DNA of 64,000 nt, taken from contig JAECRL010000006.1 in NCBI GenBank assembly GCA_016000265.1, positions 62,001-126,000 on the forward strand, written 5' to 3'. This document shows, in pieces, positions 52,730-62,342 of the stretch. The DNA is from Burkholderiales bacterium. Its GTDB lineage: Bacteria; Pseudomonadota; Gammaproteobacteria; Burkholderiales; Burkholderiaceae_C. The position numbers and the translations under genes were made by a program. Below the pieces are notes generated by a model, which worked only from the letters and a program-made list of their open reading frames with translations, had not been told where the DNA came from and searched no databases. Position 1 is the first letter of the stretch. The number at the start of each line of letters is the position of its first letter.

Positions 52730-53182
52730 ATGACGGATGACCTCCCCTGGGACCGCCCCCGCCCCCACACGCTGCACGTCAGCGTGGCGCCCGAGCACAT
52801 CGACCTCATGCGCCACACCAACAACGTCGTCTACCTGCAGTGGCTGGAGGACATCGCCTGGGCGCACTCCAGCGCGCTGGGCCTGGGGCCCGCCGAGTAC
52901 GAGGCCCTGGGCCACGGCATGGTGGTGCGCCAGCACGAGCTCAACTACATCCAGGCCACGCGCCTGGGCGAGCGCCTCGTGCTGGGCACCTGGTTGACCG
53001 CGGCCGACAAACTCACCCTGCAGCGCCATTACCAGTTCATCCGGCTCGACGACGGCCAGACCGTCTTTCGCGGGCGCACCGAGTTCGTCTGCGTCGACAT
53101 CGCCCAGGGGCGCGTGCGGCGCATGCCGCCGGCCTTCCTGGCGGCGTATGCCCAAGCCGTCACGTCCAGCGGCTCAAGTTGA
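52730..53182 (+). CDS. 4HBT-type acyl-CoA thioesterase
   Basis: Hotdog-fold thioesterase of 150 aa. HIDLMRHTNNVVYLQWLEDIAW holds the D-x-x-x-H-x-N-N motif with Asp as the likely catalytic residue; VVRQHELNYIQATRLGERL follows. 42 bases after the carotenoid oxygenase and probably in the same unit, where it could act on a CoA ester made from cleavage products (inference). Confidence 0.9.
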   Translation: MTDDLPWDRPRPHTLHVSVAPEHIDLMRHTNNVVYLQWLEDIAWAHSSALGLGPAEYEALGHGMVVRQHELNYIQATRLGERLVLGTWLTAADKLTLQRHYQFIRLDDGQTVFRGRTEFVCVDIAQGRVRRMPPAFLAAYAQAVTSSGSS

Positions 53183-53280
53183 GCGGCGCGCTGCCGATAC
53201 GCAGGCATCCCCTCAGCCGGGGAGGCGCAGCACTGCTGTGACCTGGGGCCGGCCCAATTGCCATCGCTTTGGGAGGTCGC

Positions 53281-54849
53281 ATGTCACTCAATCAGGTGTC
53301 CATCGGCACGCGCATCGCCGCGCTGGCCGGTTTGCTTTTGCTCATCACCGCCCTCGTCGGGGGACTGGGGTGGATGGCCATGCGCAACGGCGCGCAACAG
53401 CTTGAAGCGGCCCACGCCATGGCGCACGACCATGAGCAGGCCATCGACCTGGCCCGCAGCGCCCAGGTGTCTTTCAAGATCCAGGTTCAGGAGTGGAAGA
53501 ACCTGCTGCTGCGCAGCCACCAGCCTGAGGCCTTCGACAAATACCGCCAGGCCTTCACGCAAGAAGGGCAGCGCGTCGACACCCGCCTCACCGAGCTGGA
53601 GGCGCTCTACGGCCGCATCGGCCTCGACCCCGAGCCCGTGCGCGGCGTGCGGGCCTCCCTCGCACAGCTGCAGCGTGACTACCTCGGCGCCCTGGCCGCC
53701 TTCGACCCGGCGGACCCCGTGGCCGGCTCGCGCGCCGTCGACAAGGCCGTCAAGGGCCGCGACCGCGAACCCACGACCCGCCTCGACCAACTCGTCGAGA
53801 CCGTCGTGCAACACAGCCTGGCGCGCCAGTCCGCCGCCCGCGACGAGGTGGCCGCCGCCGCCGCCCAGGGCATCACCGGCATCGCCGTGCTCGTGGGCAT
53901 GGGCGTGGCCCTCGGGGCGTGCGCCAGCTGGCTCATCCTGCGCAGCATCACCGTGCCCCTGGCCGAGGTGGTCCACGCCGCCGCAGACGTCGCAGCCGGG
54001 CGCCTGGACCGCCAGCTCACCGCCCGCGGCCGAGACGAGCTCAGCCAGCTCGTGGCCGCCGTCATCCGCATGAACGACAGCCTGCGCGGCGTGGTCTCCC
54101 AGGTGCGCGACTCCGCCGAGCGCGTCGCCCACGCCTCCGGCGAAATCGCCGAAGGCAACCAGGACCTCTCCAACCGAACCGAGCAGCAGGCCTCGCGCCT
54201 GCAAGAAACGGCCGCCACCATCGAGCAGCTCTCCACCGGCGTCCAGGTCGCCGCCGGCCACGCCGAACAAGCCAGCGAGCTCGCCACCCAAGCCAACGAC
54301 GTGGCCGAGCGCGGTGGCAGCGTCGTCAGCCAGGTGGTCGACACCATGGGCGAGATCCACGCCAGTTCGCGCAAGATCGCCGACATCATCGGCACCATCG
54401 ACGGCATCGCCTTCCAGACCAACATCCTGGCCTTGAACGCCGCCGTGGAAGCCGCCCGAGCCGGCGAGAACGGCCGCGGCTTTGCGGTGGTGGCCGCCGA
54501 GGTGCGGGCCCTGGCCCAGCGCAGCGCCACCGCCGCGCGCGAAATCAAAGGCCTCATCCAGGGCAGCGTGGACAGCGTCGAGCGCGGCAACGGCCTGGTC
54601 AGCCAGGCGGGCCAGACCATCCAGGCCACCGTCGAGGCCGTGCGCCGCGTCCAGCAGGTCGTCGCCGAGATCACCAGCGCCGCGCGCGAGCAGGCCATCG
54701 GCATCGGCCAGGTCAGCGAGGCCGTGGGCGCCATCGACGCCACCATGCAGCAAAACGCCGCCATGGTCGAAGAGGCCGCGGCCGCTGCCTCGTCGCTGCG
54801 CCAGCAGTCCGAGTCCCTGCGCGGTGCCGTCGCCTTCTTTCACGCCTGA
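53281..54849 (+). CDS. methyl-accepting chemotaxis protein (classical)
   Basis: A 522-aa chemoreceptor. Helix 1 at about 10-32, a helical periplasmic ligand domain (33-190), helix 2 at about 195-222 ([20 protein letters not shown]), HAMP with [21 protein letters not shown], and the signalling tip in [21 protein letters not shown]. No C-terminal pentapeptide for CheR/CheB docking. GGGAGGT 5 bases upstream of the ATG. Not part of the chemotaxis operon. Confidence 0.94.
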   Translation: MSLNQVSIGTRIAALAGLLLLITALVGGLGWMAMRNGAQQLEAAHAMAHDHEQAIDLARSAQVSFKIQVQEWKNLLLRSHQPEAFDKYRQAFTQEGQRVDTRLTELEALYGRIGLDPEPVRGVRASLAQLQRDYLGALAAFDPADPVAGSRAVDKAVKGRDREPTTRLDQLVETVVQHSLARQSAARDEVAAAAAQGITGIAVLVGMGVALGACASWLILRSITVPLAEVVHAAADVAAGRLDRQLTARGRDELSQLVAAVIRMNDSLRGVVSQVRDSAERVAHASGEIAEGNQDLSNRTEQQASRLQETAATIEQLSTGVQVAAGHAEQASELATQANDVAERGGSVVSQVVDTMGEIHASSRKIADIIGTIDGIAFQTNILALNAAVEAARAGENGRGFAVVAAEVRALAQRSATAAREIKGLIQGSVDSVERGNGLVSQAGQTIQATVEAVRRVQQVVAEITSAAREQAIGIGQVSEAVGAIDATMQQNAAMVEEAAAAASSLRQQSESLRGAVAFFHA

Positions 54850-54936
54850 AAGAGGGGAGGGCGCGGTCGGGGGCGCCCCAGCGGCGACAATGCGGGCTGC
54901 GTCGGCGTCAGCGGGCGCCCGCCCATGACCTGAACC

Positions 54937-56805
54937 GTGTCCGCCCAGCCCGACTCCCCCACCAGCCTGTCCCCCGACCCCCAGCGCATCCTGCAGGAGG
55001 TCTTCGGCTACCCCGCCTTCCGCGGGCAGCAGCAGGCCATCGTCGAGCGCGCGGCCTCCGGCGGCGACGCCCTCGTGCTCATGCCCACCGGCGGCGGCAA
55101 GAGCCTGTGCTACCAGATCCCGGCCATCTCCCGCCACCGCCAGGGCCTGGGTGTCAGCGTGGTCGTCTCGCCCCTGATCGCGCTCATGCACGACCAGGTC
55201 GGCGCCCTCGAAGAAGTCGGCGTGCACGCGGCCTTCCTCAACAGCACCCTGAGCAACGACGAGGCCCAGCACATCGAGCGCGAGATGATGTCGGGCCGCC
55301 TGGTGCTGCTCTACGTGGCCCCCGAGCGCGTCACCCACCCGCGCTTCCAGGCGCAGCTGGCCAGCCTGCACGAGCGCGGCCTGCTCAGCCTGTTCGCCAT
55401 CGACGAGGCCCATTGCGTCAGCCAGTGGGGCCACGACTTCCGCGAAGACTACCTGCAGCTCAACTTGCTGCACGAGCGCTACCCCGACGTCCCCCGCCTG
55501 GCCCTGACCGCCACCGCCGACGACCAGACCCGCGCCGACATGGTCGAGCGCCTGCAGCTGCAGGACGCGCAGGTCTTCATCAGCAGCTTCGACCGGCCCA
55601 ACATCCGCTACACCCTGGTCGAGAAGGACAACCCGCGCCAGCAGCTGCTGCGCTTCATCCGCGCCGAGCACGAAGGCGACGCCGGCATCGTCTACTGCCA
55701 AAGCCGCAAGAAGGTCGAAGACACCGCTGCGTGGCTGAGCGAACAAGGCATCCCCGCCTTGCCGTACCACGCCGGCCTGGACTCGGCCGTGCGCCAACGC
55801 CACCAGGACCGCTTCCTGCGCGAAGACGGCCTCGTCATGGTCGCCACCGTTGCCTTCGGCATGGGCATCGACAAGCCCGACGTGCGCTTCGTCGCCCACC
55901 TCGATTTGCCCAAGAACATCGAGGCCTACTACCAGGAGACCGGCCGCGCCGGGCGCGACGGCGCCGACGCCCAGGCCTGGCTGGCTTACGGCCTGGCCGA
56001 CGTGGTCAACCAGCGCCGCATGATCGACGAGAGCCCGGCGCACGACGACTTCAAGCGCGTGCAGCGCACCAAGCTCGACGCCCTGCTGGCCCTGGCCGAG
56101 GCCCACGACTGCCGCCGCGTGCGCCTGCTGGCCTACTTCGGCGAAGACAGCCAGCCCTGCGGCAATTGCGACAACTGCCTCAACCCGCCCCAGACCTGGG
56201 ACGGCACGGAGGCCGCGCGCAAACTGCTCAGCGGCATCTACCGCTTCTGGCAGCACGGCCAGCAGCGCTTCGGCGCCGGCCACCTGATCGACGTGCTGCG
56301 CGGGCGCCAGACCGACAAGGTTGCGCAGTACGGCCACGCCTCGCTGAGCACCTTCGGCATCGGCGCCGACCTCAGCGAGGCCCAGTGGCGCGCCGTGCTG
56401 CGCCAGCTGGTGGCCCTGGGGCACGTGGTCGCGGAAGGCGAGTTCAACACCCTGGGCCTGACGCCGAGTGCCCGCAGCGTGCTGCGCGGCGAGGTGCAGG
56501 TCGTCCTCAAGGTGCCGGCCGAGCCCACTGGCCGCGGCAAGGTGGCGCGCACCAAGGGCCCCGCCCAGCCGCCGGTGCCCCTGGAGGCCGACGCCCTGGC
56601 GCGCTACGAGGCCCTCAAGGCCTGGCGCGGGGAGGTCGCGCGTCAGCACAACCTGCCGGCCTACGTCGTCTTCCACGACGCGACCCTGGCCGAGATGGCC
56701 CGCCTGGCGCCCACCTCCCTGGCCGAGCTGGCCACCATCAGCGGCGTGGGCGCCAAAAAACTCGAGGCCTACGGCGAACAGATCCTGGCGGTCTGGCGCG
56801 TTTGA
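54937..56805 (+). CDS. recQ: ATP-dependent DNA helicase RecQ
   Basis: 3'-5' helicase of the RecF pathway, 622 aa, GTG start. Motif [15 protein letters not shown], motif [18 protein letters not shown] (DEAH), motif III ALTATAD, motif [11 protein letters not shown]; zinc-binding Cys cluster CGNCDNC (about 408-414); winged helix; C-terminal HRDC domain (about 545-622) with [20 protein letters not shown]. Complete and typical. Confidence 0.96.
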   Translation: MSAQPDSPTSLSPDPQRILQEVFGYPAFRGQQQAIVERAASGGDALVLMPTGGGKSLCYQIPAISRHRQGLGVSVVVSPLIALMHDQVGALEEVGVHAAFLNSTLSNDEAQHIEREMMSGRLVLLYVAPERVTHPRFQAQLASLHERGLLSLFAIDEAHCVSQWGHDFREDYLQLNLLHERYPDVPRLALTATADDQTRADMVERLQLQDAQVFISSFDRPNIRYTLVEKDNPRQQLLRFIRAEHEGDAGIVYCQSRKKVEDTAAWLSEQGIPALPYHAGLDSAVRQRHQDRFLREDGLVMVATVAFGMGIDKPDVRFVAHLDLPKNIEAYYQETGRAGRDGADAQAWLAYGLADVVNQRRMIDESPAHDDFKRVQRTKLDALLALAEAHDCRRVRLLAYFGEDSQPCGNCDNCLNPPQTWDGTEAARKLLSGIYRFWQHGQQRFGAGHLIDVLRGRQTDKVAQYGHASLSTFGIGADLSEAQWRAVLRQLVALGHVVAEGEFNTLGLTPSARSVLRGEVQVVLKVPAEPTGRGKVARTKGPAQPPVPLEADALARYEALKAWRGEVARQHNLPAYVVFHDATLAEMARLAPTSLAELATISGVGAKKLEAYGEQILAVWRV

Positions 56806-57099
56806 CAGGCGAGGGTTGGGCCCGCACGCCCCAAATCGGGGCGTCGCTCGCAAAAACCGATCACGCTTGAGGCGTGACGTGCCTCGCGTGCCGCATTGCG
56901 CGTGCATGCGTCCAGGTTCGATCCAAATTGGTGCAAAAGCCGAGAACACCAGGCTCAAGCCACCCAGAGGGCATGGCCCCATGTTGGCCCGATGTTTGCT
57001 GTCCATGGGTTCAGCATCGGCGCACCCGTCGGTCACGAATCGCAGGGTGTGGTTTGATTGCAACGCGCGCTTTCACGTTAGCACGATTCTTGCTTAAAT
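56806..57099 (+). promoter_or_regulatory. recQ-porin intergenic region with the porin promoter
   Basis: The 392-base gap after recQ contains no credible gene. Its right end carries TTTCAC (57071-57076), 17 bases, then TTAAAT (57094-57099): a good sigma-70 promoter starting near 57106. Overlapping it, TAGCACGATTCTTGCT (57079-57094) matches the sigma-54 consensus at correct GG/GC spacing except for AG in place of the -24 GG. A leader of about 90 bases follows, with TAGGAGAA before the ATG. The first 260 bases show nothing I can assign. Confidence 0.55.
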
Positions 57100-57197
57100 G
57101 ATCTTCGAGGACAACGTTGTCCCACAGATCCAGGGCCGAAGCAGACGCAAGTCGCGAGGCCAACTTGATCCCCACCTTCCATCGTTAGGAGAACTTG

Positions 57198-58277
57198 ATG
57201 TTTGCAAAGAAGAATCTGGTGGCTGCTGCTGCCTTGCTGGCCCTGGTCGGCGCCGCTCAGGCTCAGTCCAGCGTCAAGCTGTACGGTTACCTGGAAATGG
57301 GCGTTGGTTCGTACAAGGCCGTTGACGGCAAGACCACGACCAAGGTCGAGAGCGGCAACATGATGACCAGCTTCATCGGCTTCTCCGGCTCCGAAGACCT
57401 GGGCGGCGGCCTGAAGGCCGAGTTCGCCCTGGAGTCCTTCATCGGTGTGGACACCGGTGAAAACGTGAAGAACCAGGCCAAACAATTCTGGAGCCGTGGT
57501 TCCTGGGTTGGCTTGAGCGGCGGTTTCGGCAAGGTCGCTCTGGGTCAGTACGACACGCCGCTGTTCGTCGCGGGCCTGTCGTACAACCCGTTCGGCAGCT
57601 CGATGACCTTCTCGCCGACGATGCGTCACTTCTACAACCTGGGTTCGACCAGCAGCGCCAAGGCTGTTAACGTTTCCAAGTCCGACACCGGTTGGGTCAA
57701 CTCGTTGACCTACGAAACGCCGAACTACGCTGGCTTCACCGGCACGCTGCAATACGCTCCGAAGGAAAGCTCGTCTGGCGCCGACAGCAGCAGCTACACC
57801 CTGGGTGCGGCTTACAACGCCGGTCCGCTGAGCCTGATGGCCGTTTACGGCGATTCCGGCAAGACGACCGCCGCGCTGAACCAGTCGGCTGCCGATGCCT
57901 ACCCCACCGAGTTCAAGGTCGCCAGCTTCAACGCCAGCTACGACTTCGGTGTTGTGAAGGCCTTCGGTCAATTCAGCCGCTTCAAGTACGGCAGCGATTC
58001 CCTGCAGCCCGTCGGCAACCTGACTTCGGTTGACAAGGCCAGCGTCTGGCAACTGGGCGTGAGCGTGCCCGTCACCGCCTCCGGCACCGTGTTGGCTTCG
58101 TACGGCGCAGCCAAATACAAGCAAGTGGGCGACGACGCAAGCGACAAGATCTTCTCCGTCGGCTACGACCACGCCCTGTCCAAGCGCACCAGCGCCTACA
58201 CCGCCTTCACCACCGAGAAGCTGACTGGTTTCAAGGGTGGCCGTGCCTTCGCCGTCGGCGTCAAGCACACCTTCTGA
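57198..58277 (+). CDS. major porin, Omp32-like
   Basis: Outer-membrane trimeric porin of 359 aa. Signal peptide residues 1-23 (ending GAAQAQ). VKLYGYLEMGVGSY, SFIGFSGSEDLGGGLKAEFALES, SWVGLSGGFGKVALGQYDTPLF and C-terminal VGVKHTF. Codon use differs from the neighbours (many GTT, GCT, TCG and AAG codons and a lower GC at third positions), as expected of a very highly expressed gene. It is related to the porin at 29.3 kb and has its own promoter and terminator. Confidence 0.95.
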   Translation: MFAKKNLVAAAALLALVGAAQAQSSVKLYGYLEMGVGSYKAVDGKTTTKVESGNMMTSFIGFSGSEDLGGGLKAEFALESFIGVDTGENVKNQAKQFWSRGSWVGLSGGFGKVALGQYDTPLFVAGLSYNPFGSSMTFSPTMRHFYNLGSTSSAKAVNVSKSDTGWVNSLTYETPNYAGFTGTLQYAPKESSSGADSSSYTLGAAYNAGPLSLMAVYGDSGKTTAALNQSAADAYPTEFKVASFNASYDFGVVKAFGQFSRFKYGSDSLQPVGNLTSVDKASVWQLGVSVPVTASGTVLASYGAAKYKQVGDDASDKIFSVGYDHALSKRTSAYTAFTTEKLTGFKGGRAFAVGVKHTF

Positions 58278-58302
58278 TCGAACCCTCTTCGGTTCATCCC
58301 AA

Positions 58303-58324
58303 GGCGCCTTCGGGCGCCTTTTTT
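58303..58324 (+). terminator. porin terminator
   Basis: GGCGCC-TTCG-GGCGCC stem-loop followed by six T's, 26 bases after the porin stop. Confidence 0.92.
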
Positions 58325-58350
58325 CATGGGCACGCCGCACCCGGCCGCCT

Positions 58351-58366
58351 TGGCACGAGAAATGCT
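58351..58366 (+). promoter_or_regulatory. sigma-54 promoter
   Basis: TGGCACGAGAAATGCT, preceded by T, matches YTGGCACG-N4-TTGCW at all but one position (ATGC for TTGC) with GG and GC at the required spacing. Predicted start near 58378. It lies after the porin terminator, in a region with no plus-strand protein gene. Confidence 0.6.
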
Positions 58367-58377
58367 TTCATGGCCGT

Positions 58378-58511
58378 GGGTTCGCTGATTGGTTCTCAGC
58401 TGGCGCCCGCCAGACACCGAGCCAGGCAGCACGAGGGGCCTGCGGTCTCCAGACCGTTTGTTTGACCAGAGCGTTCAAGGCGCTCCCTTCGCGGGGAGCG
58501 CCTCTTTTTTT
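58378..58511 (+). ncRNA. candidate sigma-54-dependent small RNA
   Basis: Between the sigma-54 site and a strong terminator lie about 130 bases without a credible frame. Folding by eye gives consecutive hairpins: CTGGC/GCCAG (about 58399-58413), CAGGC/GGCCTG across the next 20 bases, CGGTC/GACCG (58443-58456), then the terminator. The flanking metW gene is on the other strand. Enterobacterial GlmY/GlmZ and Pseudomonas CrcZ are precedents for sigma-54-driven small RNAs, but I see no sequence match to them. Confidence 0.45.
58479..58511 (+). terminator. second strong terminator downstream of the porin
   Basis: GGCGCTCCC (58479-58487)/GGGAGCGCC (58494-58502) with a six-base loop, followed by TC and seven T's. 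It is separate from the porin terminator 160 bases upstream, so it ends a second transcript. On the minus strand it lacks a T-tract. Confidence 0.9.
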
Positions 58512-58564
58512 GTGTGCACATGCAGGCGAACGTGCACGGTGCGCGGCTCACGCCGCGTGTCGGA

Positions 58565-59170
58565 TCAGGCCCGCTCGAACTGGAACACCGCCGTGCTGGC
58601 CAGCAGGTTGGGCCACAGTCGGACCTGTTGCCCCTCGTGCAGCCCGAAGGACTCCACGATGCGCAAGCCGTTCTTGCCGGCCAGCACCTCGAAGTCGGCG
58701 AAGGTGGCCACGCGGATGTTGGGCGTGTCGTACCACTGGTACGGCAAGGTGCGCGTCACGGGCATGCGCCCGCGCAGCACACTGAGACGGTGCGGCCAGT
58801 GCGCGAAATTGGGGAAACTCACCAGGCCCTGGCGCCCGATGCGGGCCGTCTCGCGCAGCATGTCTTCGGTGTTGCGCAGGTGCTGGAGGGTGTCGAGCTG
58901 AAGCACCACGTCGAAGCTGTTGTCGTCGAACAGGCTCAGGCCCTCTTCGAGGTTGCGCTGGATGACGTTGACGCCGCGGGCCACGCAGGCCATGACGTGG
59001 GCGTCGTCGAGCTCGATGCCGTAGCCGGTGCACTGGCGCGTGTCGCGCAGCAGTGCGAGCAGGGCGCCGTCGCCGCAGCCCAGGTCGAGCACGCGCGAGC
59101 CACGCGGGATCAGCTCGGCGATGACGCGGTGGAATTCGTTCGGCGGGTTCAGCGGGGTCGATGTGGTCAT
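58565..59170 (-). CDS. metW: methionine biosynthesis protein MetW
   Basis: SAM-dependent-methyltransferase-like partner of MetX, 201 aa. SAM-binding [36 protein letters not shown] and the family motif [25 protein letters not shown]. Its start overlaps the metX stop as ATGA. In several proteobacteria MetW is required for full MetX activity (established). Confidence 0.94.
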   Translation of the reverse strand: MTTSTPLNPPNEFHRVIAELIPRGSRVLDLGCGDGALLALLRDTRQCTGYGIELDDAHVMACVARGVNVIQRNLEEGLSLFDDNSFDVVLQLDTLQHLRNTEDMLRETARIGRQGLVSFPNFAHWPHRLSVLRGRMPVTRTLPYQWYDTPNIRVATFADFEVLAGKNGLRIVESFGLHEGQQVRLWPNLLASTAVFQFERA

Positions 59171-60324
59171 GCCTGCACCTCCCGTGCGATGCGCTCGAAG
59201 TAAGCGCGCACCACGCCGTGGTATCGCGGGTCGTCGAGCAAGAAAGCGTCGTGGCCGTGCGGGGCGTCGATCTCGGCGTAGCTCACGTCGTGGCGGTTGT
59301 CGACCAGGGCCTTGACGATCTCGCGCGAGCGCGCCGGCGAGAAGCGCCAGTCGGTGGTGAAGCTGATGACGAGGAAGCGCGCCAAGGCCTTGGCCATCGC
59401 CGCCGACAGCTTGCCGCCGTGGGTGCGGGCCGGGTCGAAGTAGTCGAGCGCGCGCGTGATCAGCAAGTAGGTGTTGGCGTCGAAGTAGTCGCTGAACTTG
59501 TCGCCCTGGTAGCGCAGGTAACTCTCGACCTGGAACTCGATGTCCTGGGTGCTGTAGCTGGGGGCTTCGCCGACTTCGCGTCCGACCCATTCGCGGCCGA
59601 ACTTCTGCTCCATCACGTCGTCCGACAGGTAGGTGATGTGGCCGATCATGCGCGCCACGCGCAGGCCGCGGCGGGGCACGACGCCGTGCTCGTAGAAGTG
59701 GCCGCCGTGGAAGTCGGGGTCGGTGACGATGGCGCGACGCGCCACCTCGTTGAAGGCGATGTTCTGCGCCGACAGCTTCGGTGCGGTGGCGATGGCCACG
59801 CAGTGGCGCACGCGCTCGGGGTGTTGCAGCGTCCAGCTCAGGGCCTGCATGCCGCCCAGGCTGCCGCCCACCACGGCGGCGAGTTGCCCGATGCCGAGTT
59901 CGTCGAGCAGGCGGGCCTGGGCGTTGACCCAGTCCTCGACGGTGACGACAGGGAAGTCGGCGCCATAGGGTTTGCCGGTGTCGGGGTTGGTGTGCGTCGG
60001 GCCGGTGGAGCCGAAGCACGAGCCGGGGTTGTTGACGCCGATGACGAAGAAGCGGTCGGTGTCCACCGGTTTGCCGGGGCCGATGAGGTTGTCCCACCAG
60101 CCTTCGCTTTTGGGCAGGGGCTGGCCGTTGGCGTCGGCGTGCAGCCCGGCGACGTGGTGTGAGGCGTTCAGCGCGTGGCAGATCAGGACGGCGTTGCTGC
60201 GATCGGCGTTGAGCCGCCCGTAGGTTTCATAGGCCAGGGTGTAGTCGCGCAGCTGCGCCCCGCTTTGCAGCGCCAGCGGGGTGGCGAAGTGCAAGGTGGA
60301 GGGCGTGACGATGCCAAGTGACAT
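59167..60324 (-). CDS. metX: homoserine O-acyltransferase MetX
   Basis: Alpha/beta-hydrolase-fold enzyme of 385 aa that acylates homoserine for methionine synthesis. Nucleophile Ser in [32 protein letters not shown] near the active site; Asp/His of the triad towards the end with [13 protein letters not shown]. Acetyl versus succinyl specificity cannot be decided by eye. Controlled by the SAM-II-like element and terminator upstream. Confidence 0.95.
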   Translation of the reverse strand: MSLGIVTPSTLHFATPLALQSGAQLRDYTLAYETYGRLNADRSNAVLICHALNASHHVAGLHADANGQPLPKSEGWWDNLIGPGKPVDTDRFFVIGVNNPGSCFGSTGPTHTNPDTGKPYGADFPVVTVEDWVNAQARLLDELGIGQLAAVVGGSLGGMQALSWTLQHPERVRHCVAIATAPKLSAQNIAFNEVARRAIVTDPDFHGGHFYEHGVVPRRGLRVARMIGHITYLSDDVMEQKFGREWVGREVGEAPSYSTQDIEFQVESYLRYQGDKFSDYFDANTYLLITRALDYFDPARTHGGKLSAAMAKALARFLVISFTTDWRFSPARSREIVKALVDNRHDVSYAEIDAPHGHDAFLLDDPRYHGVVRAYFERIAREVQA

Positions 60325-60336
60325 GAACGGGTCCAG

Positions 60337-60375
60337 AAAAAAACAAAACCGGCCGCGCGCGAAGCAGGGGCCGGT
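60337..60375 (-). terminator. attenuator terminator between riboswitch and metX
   Basis: On the minus strand ACCGGCC (60375-60369) and GGCCGGT (60354-60348) form a stem followed by a T-rich run (TTTTGTTTTTTT, to 60337), only 13 bases before the metX ATG. It is the expected expression platform for transcriptional control by the adjacent aptamer. Confidence 0.8.
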
Positions 60376-60383
60376 GGCATCGA

Positions 60384-60468
60384 CCTCTTTAGCGGCATTT
60401 TTAAAGCGCCCGCAATTCGGAACCGTCGGGGTGGGGCCTGGGGGCTCCGCCCGGACAAATCGGCGCTG
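60384..60468 (-). promoter_or_regulatory. SAM-II-like riboswitch of metX-metW
   Basis: AGCGCC (60467-60462) pairs with GGCGCT (60410-60405) as P1. The flanks match the SAM-II consensus: GCGCCGATTTG at the 5' side, TTGCGGGCGCTT and AAATGCCGCTAAAGAGG at the 3' side, including the invariant GCUAAA that forms the pseudoknot. The P1 loop carries an insertion of about 35 bases relative to the compact class. A TACACT -10 lies at 60479-60474. SAM binding should lower metX expression. Confidence 0.75.
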
Positions 60469-60658
60469 AGTTAAGTGTAGCCGCATTTGCCGGGGGCGGG
60501 GCCTTGGAGACACCTTGGCGACACCTTGACGACAGCCGGCCGCATCGTGCAGCTTGCACGTGCATTCCCGGTCTTTCTTCTCGAATGGCCCGGCGGCGAT
60601 TGGCTACAGTGAACTGGAACGCCTGCACCTCACGCCGGGCGACCGACAGGAGGAGACC

Positions 60659-62314
60659 ATGCCCCGCTGGCTGATCCGACTCAACGACCACGTGCCCATC
60701 CGCTACGCGGCCTGGGTGCTGTCTTGGGCGCTGTTCTTCTGGGGCCTGTGTCGATGGGGGCGGGCCCCGGGTTGGGGCGCTGGCGCCCTGATCGCGCTGG
60801 GCGGCGGCCTGGTGCTGCTGGGCATCAACGACTTGCGTCAGTCGGCGCGTTCGGTGCTGCGCAACTACCCCGTCATCGGGCACCTGCGCTACCTGCTGGA
60901 GTTCATCCGCCCGGAGTTGCGCCAGTACTTCATCGAGAGCGACAACGAGGCGGCGCCTTTCTCACGTCAGCAGCGCTCGCTGGTCTACCAGCGCGCCAAG
61001 GGCGAGCCCGACAAACGCCCCTTCGGCACGCAAAAGGACGTGGGCGCCACCGGCTACGAGTGGCTGAGCCACTCCGTCTCGCCCACCGAGCTGCCCTCCC
61101 ATGACTTCCGCGTCACCATCGGCGCGGGGGGCTCGTCCTGCAGCCTGCCTTACAGCGCCAGCGTGTTCAACATCTCGGCCATGAGCTTCGGCGCCCTGAG
61201 CGCCAACGCCGTGCTGGCCCTGAACACCGGCGCGCGCAAGGGGCGGTTCGCGCACGACACGGGCGAGGGCTCCATCAGCCGCTACCACCGCGAACCCGGC
61301 GGCGACCTGATCTGGGAGATCGGCTCGGGCTACTTCGGCTGCCGCACCGAAGACGGGCGGTTCGACCCGGACAAGTTCGCCGCCAACGCGCGCGAGCCGC
61401 AGGTGCGCATGATCGAGCTCAAGCTCAGCCAGGGCGCCAAGCCGGGACACGGCGGCGTGTTGCCGGGGCCGAAGGTGACCATCGAGATCGCCGAGGCCCG
61501 ACAGGTGCCGGTGGGCCAGGACTGTGTCTCGCCCGCGCGCCACAGCGCCTTCAACACCCCCATCGAGATGATGCGGTTCATCGAGCGGCTGCGGCAGCTC
61601 TCGGGTGGCAAGCCCGTGGGTTTCAAGTTCTGCGTCGGCCACGCCTGGGAGTGGTTCGCGATGGCCAAGGCGATGCGCGAGACCGGCATCTGGCCCGATT
61701 TCATCGTGGTCGACGGCGCCGAAGGGGGCACGGGGGCGGCGCCCCTGGAGTTCACCGACCACGTCGGTGCGCCGCTGCAAGAGGGGCTGCTGCTGGTTCA
61801 CAACACCCTGGTGGGCCTGGGCGAGCGCCACCGCGTCAAGCTGGGCTGCGCCGGCAAGGTGATCAGCTCGTTCGACATCGCCCGCATGATGGCGCTGGGT
61901 GCGGACTGGTGCAACTCGGCGCGGGGCTTCATGTTCGCGCTGGGCTGCATCCAGGCGCAGAGCTGCCACACCGGCCATTGCCCCACGGGCGTGACCTCGC
62001 AAGAGCCCATGCGCCAGCGCGCGCTGGTGGTGCCCGACAAGGCCGAGCGCGTTCACCGTTATCACCAGAACACCCTGCATGCGCTCAAAGAGCTGGTGCA
62101 GGCGGCGGGGCTGCATCACCCCAACGACATCACGGCCGACCACATCGTGCGGCGCGTTTCGGGTTTCGAGGTCCGGCGCCTGTCGAACCTCCTGCCTTAC
62201 ATGAAGTCGGGCGAGCTGCTGGCGGCCGAGCGGGGCGAGGCGCCCTGGAGCCAGGCGGCGTTCGAGCAGTACTGGCCGAGCGCGCGGGCCGAGTCTTTCG
62301 ACCCCCTGGTTTGA
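60659..62314 (+). CDS. FMN-binding glutamate-synthase-domain protein (GltB-like, membrane-anchored)
   Basis: A 551-aa protein with two N-terminal hydrophobic helices (residues about 14-62) and a glutamate synthase central/FMN domain: FNISAMSFGALSANAVLALN, KPGHGGVLPGPKVT, VVDGAEGGTGAAPLEFTDH, GCAGKVISSFDIARMMALGAD, and the Cys cluster CIQAQSCHTGHCPTGVTSQ typical of the 3Fe-4S/FMN site. It lacks the glutaminase domain, so it is not a complete glutamate synthase. The natural substrate is unknown. AGGAGGAG directly upstream of the ATG fixes the start. Divergent from metX. Confidence 0.9.
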   Translation: MPRWLIRLNDHVPIRYAAWVLSWALFFWGLCRWGRAPGWGAGALIALGGGLVLLGINDLRQSARSVLRNYPVIGHLRYLLEFIRPELRQYFIESDNEAAPFSRQQRSLVYQRAKGEPDKRPFGTQKDVGATGYEWLSHSVSPTELPSHDFRVTIGAGGSSCSLPYSASVFNISAMSFGALSANAVLALNTGARKGRFAHDTGEGSISRYHREPGGDLIWEIGSGYFGCRTEDGRFDPDKFAANAREPQVRMIELKLSQGAKPGHGGVLPGPKVTIEIAEARQVPVGQDCVSPARHSAFNTPIEMMRFIERLRQLSGGKPVGFKFCVGHAWEWFAMAKAMRETGIWPDFIVVDGAEGGTGAAPLEFTDHVGAPLQEGLLLVHNTLVGLGERHRVKLGCAGKVISSFDIARMMALGADWCNSARGFMFALGCIQAQSCHTGHCPTGVTSQEPMRQRALVVPDKAERVHRYHQNTLHALKELVQAAGLHHPNDITADHIVRRVSGFEVRRLSNLLPYMKSGELLAAERGEAPWSQAAFEQYWPSARAESFDPLV

Positions 62315-62342
62315 ACCCGTTGAGGCCCAGGCCGATGCCGGC

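Noticed and set aside
56925..56945. tRNA-like T-loop (GGTTCGATCC) in the recQ-porin gap
   Set aside because: No acceptor stem, D-arm or anticodon arm can be formed around it.
53284..57063. Very long antisense open frame across the chemoreceptor and recQ
   Set aside because: The sense strand encodes two complete, motif-rich proteins; the antisense frame is a by-product of high GC at third positions and has low-complexity composition.
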